Assembly: GCA_038125995.1 (NCBI GenBank)
Contig: JAYPEX010000001.1
Span: 124,001-188,000, forward strand
From: MAG-120531 sp038125995
Lineage (GTDB): Bacteria > Bacteroidota > Bacteroidia > Flavobacteriales > Flavobacteriaceae
Direction of reading: 5' to 3'
DNA length: 64,000 bases
Numbering within the stretch: the first letter of the stretch is position 1; each line of letters starts with the position of its first letter. Below are positions 59,478 through 64,000 of this stretch, one piece after another. Both the position numbers and the translations under genes were made by a program. The notes under the pieces are model-generated. The model saw only the letters and a list, made by a program, of their open reading frames with translations, made no database searches and was not told the origin of the DNA.

Positions 59478-61478
59478 TTATTCTTCAGTAGTTTCTTCGG
59501 AAAGTTCATCTTGATCTACTTCATTTTCTTTATCAAATTGATGTGATAAGATATTTAAACTCTTCAATTTTTCTTTGAGCACATCAACTTTCTCTTTTCT
59601 AGCCTCAATTTTATTGTGAACATCTTTAACTAATGGAGAGTCATCTGAGGCATTTGAAAAGAATTCGAGGTTGTTTTCTAATTGTCTTATTTCAGCTTTT
59701 TCTTCATCGATCTTTCTTTTGATAAATGATTTCTCTCTCTTGACTTCATACTCTAGGTTTTCAGACTTTTTGATCGCATCAAGAGTGTTTTCATACTTGA
59801 TTATTTCAGCTTCTTTTGGATCGATACCCAATTTTTTTAAGCGAGCTTCAAAGGCTTTGTTGAATTTGTCCTCGATATTCTTTTTGTTTTTTGGCACGTA
59901 TCCAATGCCATTCCATGACTCACTAATTGATTTAAGAGTTTCTAAATCTTTTTCTTGATCTTTTGAAATCTTAAATTTTTCAATCTTGAGAATAAGTTCC
60001 TCTTTCTTTTTGAGATTTTCTAACTCAGCTTTTTGATAACTATTTTTAGAAGCGTGTAATTGGTCAAAGTAATGATTACAAGCCGCCTTGAACTCCTTCC
60101 AGATTTTATCAGAATGTTTTCTTGGAACGTGACCAATTTTCTTCCACTCTGATTGAATGCGTTTCATCTCTTTTGTAGAAGCACTCCAATCTTGACTGTC
60201 TTTTAAGGATACTGCTATTTCTAATAGCGCTCTCTTTTTAGAGAGATTGTCTTGTTGATCCTTTTTAATCTCTTTGTAAAACTTGTTTTTAGCTCGATTA
60301 AAAGCTCTTGTAGCATCTTTAAATCGCTTCCAAGTGGCTTCGTTATTTTTAGAAGGAACTTTCCCAGCTTTAAAAAACTGATCTCTGAGCTGCTCAATTT
60401 CTTTGATTTGTTTTTGAACGCCTTTGTGAGATTTTGAAATGGATTCAGCTATGGAGAGGATGTTATCAGAGATTTTATTTTTTGTCTCTAAATTAGCTTC
60501 ATAGGACTTTTCAATATCCGCAAAATGTTCTTGTCTTTTATCGTGAATTAATTTAGTAGCATTGCTAAAACGCTCCCATATTTCTTCTCTTTTTTCTTTG
60601 TCTACTGGTCCTAATTCTTCTTTCCATATCTTGTGAAGGGTTTGAAGCTCGTGAAATGCTTTTCCGATATTTTCTTCTGATGCTAAAGCTTCAGCCTTTT
60701 CGATTAGTTTCAGTTTTTCTTCGAGATTGTGTTTGAAATCTAAATCTCTCAACTCTCTATTGAGATTTAAGAAATCGTAAAAGATTTCAATATGGTGGTG
60801 ATAGGTTCTCCAAACATTGTTGTAATCTCCTCTAGGCACAGGACCAGCGGTTTTCCACTGTGCTTGAATATCTTTAAAATTGTGATAGGTAGTATTGATA
60901 TCTTCTTCAACATTTACCAAGCCTTTTAAACTTTCAATCAGTTCTAGTCGTTTAGCTAGGTTAGCTTTGAGTTGCGTTTCTATGTTTTTGTAGTATTGAT
61001 CTCTTTTTTCACGGTATTCTTTAAAGAGTTCTTTAAATTGACGTTTAGCAACTGAAGAATATCTAAAATCAATTTCATTTCCGCCATTTTGGATGAACTC
61101 TTCTTTCTTCTGATCTAATAGCTCTTGAAATTTTTGATCAAATTCGTTCTTGATCTCATCGACGTGCTTTCTGATTGCCTGAATCTTCTCATTTTTTACT
61201 AATCTTTGAAATTCACCGACAAGGTTTTCCAAAGACATAGAATGGTAATCCAATAGAGGAATTCGATGACGCTCCTCGTTATGATGGTCTTCAGCATCTT
61301 CAGCATTCGATTCTTCGATCGCTTCGATGTGATCGTCTTCTTTTGGAGTTTCTTCTTGAATTGCTTCTGAAGATGTACTCTCAGAATTAGAGTTCTCTTT
61401 AGTATTTGATTCTTCTTGTTGATTAGCTACTTGAGCTTGTTCTACTTCGCTTGGAAGTTTACCGTCTTCTGATAACAT
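59478..61478 (-). CDS. DUF349-repeat protein
   Basis: A 666-residue cytoplasmic protein. The first 100 residues are acidic and low-complexity (Glu, Asn, Ser, Gln rich). The rest is helical, with five DUF349 repeats recognisable by a W..G.VP core: IQAQWKTAGPVPRGDYN, LHKIWKEELGPVDKEK, DQFFKAGKVPSKNNE, IQSEWKKIGHVPRKHSD and ISESWNGIGYVPKNKK, and it ends in a charged coiled coil. Function is unknown; distant repeats occur in eukaryotic DUF349-like proteins, and in Bacteroidota the gene is near-universal. The surface is highly charged and lacks a signal peptide. Confidence 0.9.
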   Translation of the reverse strand: MLSEDGKLPSEVEQAQVANQQEESNTKENSNSESTSSEAIQEETPKEDDHIEAIEESNAEDAEDHHNEERHRIPLLDYHSMSLENLVGEFQRLVKNEKIQAIRKHVDEIKNEFDQKFQELLDQKKEEFIQNGGNEIDFRYSSVAKRQFKELFKEYREKRDQYYKNIETQLKANLAKRLELIESLKGLVNVEEDINTTYHNFKDIQAQWKTAGPVPRGDYNNVWRTYHHHIEIFYDFLNLNRELRDLDFKHNLEEKLKLIEKAEALASEENIGKAFHELQTLHKIWKEELGPVDKEKREEIWERFSNATKLIHDKRQEHFADIEKSYEANLETKNKISDNILSIAESISKSHKGVQKQIKEIEQLRDQFFKAGKVPSKNNEATWKRFKDATRAFNRAKNKFYKEIKKDQQDNLSKKRALLEIAVSLKDSQDWSASTKEMKRIQSEWKKIGHVPRKHSDKIWKEFKAACNHYFDQLHASKNSYQKAELENLKKKEELILKIEKFKISKDQEKDLETLKSISESWNGIGYVPKNKKNIEDKFNKAFEARLKKLGIDPKEAEIIKYENTLDAIKKSENLEYEVKREKSFIKRKIDEEKAEIRQLENNLEFFSNASDDSPLVKDVHNKIEARKEKVDVLKEKLKSLNILSHQFDKENEVDQDELSEETTEE

Positions 61479-61586
61479 TTTTTTAATGTTTAGGGATCAA
61501 TTTCGAAGTAAGATACTAACAAGCTAGTAAATAGCAAAGACTTGACGATTAGAATTTTCAATTAGCCCTATAAGTTTATGAGAACT

Positions 61587-62333
61587 TTAAGAGTTCCAAA
61601 GTTCCCAAGCTTTCTCAGCCTGACCTACCAACATCTGATATCCATTGGAGATTTGAGCTCCTCTTTGAGCTCCTTCTTTTAGAAATGCTGTTTGCTCAGG
61701 ATTGTAAATTAAATCAAATAACAAAAACTCTGAGGTGATTCCCTCATAGGGTAATTGAGGTTTTTGATCGATATTGGGGTAGGTGCCTACAGGTGAACAA
61801 TTGATGATCAGCGGATGATACACTAGCTTATCTGCTTTAAGACGGTCATATGAAAGCTGTCCTTTTTTTGGATTTCTAGAAACGAATAGATAATCGATGC
61901 CGAGTTTCTTTAAAACATAGGCTACCGCTTTCGATGCTCCACCTGTTCCGAGAATTAAAGCCGAATCGTGATGAGATTTTAAATAGGGTTCTAAAGCCTC
62001 CTGAAACCCATAGGCATCGGTATTGAAACCGATTAATCCATTTTTGGTTTTTTTGATCGTATTGACAGCTCCAATTTCTGTTGCTTCTTCAGATAACTGG
62101 TCCAAATAAGGGATGATTTCTTGTTTGTAGGGGATGGTGACATTAAAGCCACGTAGATGTTCTTGAACTGCGACTTTTGTTTTAAATTCTTCTATGGTTT
62201 GAAGGTCAAAATTCTCATAGGAATGATCGATAAGCCCTAGTTGATTAAATTTTTCTGTAAAATAACTTCTTGAAAAGGAGTAGTCAATATTCCTTCCAAT
62301 CAATCCAAATCTATTTTTTTTGTTTTGATCCAT
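61587..62333 (-). CDS. aroE: Shikimate dehydrogenase
   Basis: A 248-residue NADPH-dependent enzyme making shikimate. The substrate site includes SFSRSYFTEKFNQLG and the catalytic lysine of FNVTIPYKQEIIPYL; the nucleotide loop is LGTGGASKAVAYVLKKLG, and the C-terminal NGYQMLVGQAEKAWELW is conserved. It is slightly short for the family (about 270). Its start overlaps the end of the DUF368 gene by 23 bases, hence a shared operon. Confidence 0.94.
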   Translation of the reverse strand: MDQNKKNRFGLIGRNIDYSFSRSYFTEKFNQLGLIDHSYENFDLQTIEEFKTKVAVQEHLRGFNVTIPYKQEIIPYLDQLSEEATEIGAVNTIKKTKNGLIGFNTDAYGFQEALEPYLKSHHDSALILGTGGASKAVAYVLKKLGIDYLFVSRNPKKGQLSYDRLKADKLVYHPLIINCSPVGTYPNIDQKPQLPYEGITSEFLLFDLIYNPEQTAFLKEGAQRGAQISNGYQMLVGQAEKAWELWNS

Positions 62334-63324
62334 AGTGTTCTAATGCAATTAATACCAGGACTCCTGTCAATATAAAGCCCAAGGCAAACAAATTATCTTT
62401 TGTGCTTAAATCTGGAAGGAAACGCTGGTAGTTGTATACAATTTTGTTTCCATCCGTATCGAGAATGAACTGTCCAAGTTCATCTTTCATGTATTGAAGT
62501 TTTTTCCAAGGCCATACAACACCTAACGAACCACTGATAAAGCCAATGATGGTAGCGGTAGTAATTTTTTGATAGCGTTTGAGTACGAAATTGATCAAAT
62601 GTGATAAACTAATCAATCCCAAGATGGAACCCGTAGAGAAAACCGTTATAATTTTTAAATAATAAAGGTTTTCAGGAACCTCAAAAAAAGCTAAATCCCA
62701 TGAAAACAAGGCAAAAATGGCATTTAATAGAGCATTAACAGACTCAACCATCAGCAGTACGTAATTTCCCATAAGTATGAGAATGAATGAACCTGATAGA
62801 CCTGGGAGTGTCATTCCAGATACTCCAATAAAGCCACAGAAGAATACAAAAAAGAGATTGTCGTTCTCTTGTGCGGGATCTAAAGAGCTAATTGCGATAC
62901 CAAGTAGTATGCCCATCAAAGCGAATCCAATACTTGTGCGATCCCACTGTTTAAAGTCTTTTCCGATGTAGTAAATCGATCCGAGAATCATTCCAAAAAA
63001 CAGGGACCATACTAGTAGTGGAGCAGTTGATAGAAAGTGATCGATCACCAGAGAAACACTAAAATAGCTAAAGACCATTCCAGCTAGGATGTAGAGCATA
63101 AATCCACCATTAATATAGGTAAACAGTGATCTAAACCTTCCGTTGATAAGAAGTATAACAGCCTTGAAGTTAATTTTGGTCAACGAATAGATAAACTCTG
63201 TATAAAATCCAGCTACAAAAGCAACAATGCCTCCAGATACTCCTGGAACCTTATTGGCAGCACCCATTCCAAGTCCCTTGATAAAGAGAAAAAACTTATC
63301 GATTAGACTTCTTGATTGTGCCAT
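62311..63324 (-). CDS. DUF368 membrane protein, putative undecaprenyl-phosphate translocase (PopT type)
   Basis: A 337-residue membrane protein with eight or nine helices. The family signature is two inverted repeats with GAANKVPGVSGGIVAFVAGFY and MTLPGLSGSFILILMGNYV. From recent literature, DUF368 proteins (PopT) and DedA proteins return undecaprenyl phosphate to the cytoplasmic leaflet for cell-wall synthesis; this is family knowledge. The repeat near residue 180 has SG.S...LM as in other members. A second DUF368 gene starts one base upstream on the same strand. Confidence 0.9.
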   Translation of the reverse strand: MAQSRSLIDKFFLFIKGLGMGAANKVPGVSGGIVAFVAGFYTEFIYSLTKINFKAVILLINGRFRSLFTYINGGFMLYILAGMVFSYFSVSLVIDHFLSTAPLLVWSLFFGMILGSIYYIGKDFKQWDRTSIGFALMGILLGIAISSLDPAQENDNLFFVFFCGFIGVSGMTLPGLSGSFILILMGNYVLLMVESVNALLNAIFALFSWDLAFFEVPENLYYLKIITVFSTGSILGLISLSHLINFVLKRYQKITTATIIGFISGSLGVVWPWKKLQYMKDELGQFILDTDGNKIVYNYQRFLPDLSTKDNLFALGFILTGVLVLIALEHYGSKQKK

Positions 63325-63325
63325 T

Positions 63326-64000
63326 TTAAGGAGTTTTTCGGACTGATTTTTCCAAGATGTAAATTAATAGAAATCCTCCAATAGACAATAATAAGGAAAT
63401 TATAAATTCTGAACTGTTTCCACTGTGAAATGGAGATACATTTTGATCTGCGATAACGAACTCTTTACCTTCGATAAGTTTGGACTCTAAGACTTCTTTC
63501 CACGGCCAAATCTTGTTGAGTGAACCCAAGATAAAACCAGTGAGTAGGGCTAGAGTTGTGTTTTTATAGTGGTCAAAGGTCCATTTGAGAAGTTTTGAAA
63601 AACTCAGTAGGCCAACGATGGCTCCAGCACCAATAATTGCAATCGTTTGTAGATCTCTTTGATGTACGGCATTGAGGACCGTTTCATAGGAGCCTAGTAA
63701 TACCAGAATAAAGGATCCTGAAATACCTGGAAGAATCATCGCACAAATTGCCAGTGCTCCAGACAAAAACAAATACCAAGGATTATTGACGTAAACTCCA
63801 ACTTTAATTTGCGTGATATACAAGGCAATCAAAACTCCTAATAAAAGTGCAATCCATGAACCTGTTTTGGAACGATCGATATCTTTTCCTACAAAAAGCA
63901 CTGACGCAAGAACCAAACCAAAGAAAAAGGACCAGAGTTCGATGGGATAATTGTGCAACAGAAACGAGATTCCTTTGGCAAAACTCACTACAGAAATTGC
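63326..64000 (-). CDS. DUF368 membrane protein, second copy (5' end missing)
   Basis: The C-terminal part of a DUF368 protein; the frame remains open at the right window edge, so the N-terminal repeat with the GGxxA motif lies outside. Visible are helices such as WSFFFGLVLASVLFVGKDI, the motif MILPGISGSFILVLLGSYE, and the C-terminal helix LLLSIGGFLLIYILEKS. It is similar in pattern to the neighbouring copy (KGLLKWTFDHYKNT-like and LGSLNKIWPWKE versus LGVVWPWKK), so the two are tandem paralogues. Only one base separates them. Confidence 0.88.
   Translation of the reverse strand, partial: AISVVSFAKGISFLLHNYPIELWSFFFGLVLASVLFVGKDIDRSKTGSWIALLLGVLIALYITQIKVGVYVNNPWYLFLSGALAICAMILPGISGSFILVLLGSYETVLNAVHQRDLQTIAIIGAGAIVGLLSFSKLLKWTFDHYKNTTLALLTGFILGSLNKIWPWKEVLESKLIEGKEFVIADQNVSPFHSGNSSEFIISLLLSIGGFLLIYILEKSVRKTP

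Noticed and set aside
1..64000. CRISPR arrays, insertion sequences, integrases, prophage or toxin-antitoxin genes
   Set aside because: I found no direct-repeat arrays, transposase motifs, terminal inverted repeats or phage structural genes; the window is core genome.

Overview
This is a 64-kb piece of chromosome from a member of the Bacteroidota, almost certainly a marine-type Flavobacteriaceae. The base composition is AT-rich. Gene starts almost never carry a Shine-Dalgarno sequence, while many carry the Bacteroidota -7 promoter box TAnnTTTG close upstream. The gene content is typical of the family: split transketolase, DUF4295 next to L28/L33, ZapA - 6S RNA - RNase Y, RlmD - DUF6452 - DUF6048 - DUF6095, a DUF349 protein and tandem DUF368 proteins. 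I see no insertion sequence, prophage, CRISPR array, rRNA operon or plasmid-like region. This is core genome, densely packed and switching strand often.

Layout. 1-3.3 kb: end of an ABC permease gene, a secreted M20 peptidase and a Crp/Fnr regulator. 3.3-7.8 kb (minus): HtpG (with a sigma-54-like promoter), FabH-type synthase and a sodium:solute symporter. 7.9-12.5 kb (plus): RecR, a 2-oxoacid dehydrogenase E2, a DnaQ-like exonuclease, an FAH-family enzyme and CinA. 12.5-15.6 kb: L28, L33, DUF4295, FtsY and RimO. 15.6-19 kb: a class-A-beta-lactamase-like lipoprotein and two SurA/PpiC-type periplasmic chaperones. 19-25.6 kb: aconitase, a Gfo/Idh/MocA oxidoreductase, a DadA-like oxidase and an MFS transporter. 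25.6-25.9 kb: tRNA-Leu(GAG) and tRNA-Lys(TTT). 26-31 kb: AroK, a phosphoribosyltransferase, an S4 RNA-binding protein, an FKBP lipoprotein with calcium-binding repeats, an outer-membrane beta-barrel and split transketolase. 31-37 kb: Tgt, LptF/G-type permease, EamA transporter, AccA and DnaB. 37-41 kb (minus): HAD phosphatase, then thrS-infC-rpmI-rplT. 41-46 kb: ZIP transporter, THUMP rRNA methyltransferase and the RlmD cluster. 46-51 kb: ornithine aminotransferase, amidohydrolase and an RND/MMPL transporter preceded by an unusual structured leader. 51-57 kb: DUF2237, alpha/beta hydrolase, two small membrane proteins, Smr protein, cysteine desulfurase, an unrecognised exported protein and an M23 peptidase. 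57-64 kb: ZapB-like/ZapA, 6S RNA, RNase Y, DUF349, AroE and two DUF368 proteins, the last cut by the window end.

Most genes serve translation and RNA (ribosomal proteins, IF-3, ThrRS, Tgt, RimO, RlmD, RNase Y, 6S RNA), envelope biogenesis (SurA-like, LptF/G, M23, DUF368, FtsY), DNA maintenance (RecR, DnaB, exonuclease) and central metabolism (aconitase, transketolase, shikimate enzymes, AccA).

The most unusual signals are: (i) a roughly 165-nt minus-strand element at 50754-50918 with a 5' hairpin, a near-perfect Shine-Dalgarno sequence, a 20-codon reading frame folded into a long hairpin, and a strong terminator 13 nt before an RND/MMPL gene; (ii) infC apparently starting at AUA; (iii) a Tgt whose three zinc-ligand cysteines are replaced; (iv) a sigma-54-like -24/-12 site before htpG; (v) several promoters so close to the start codon that the mRNAs should be leaderless or nearly so.
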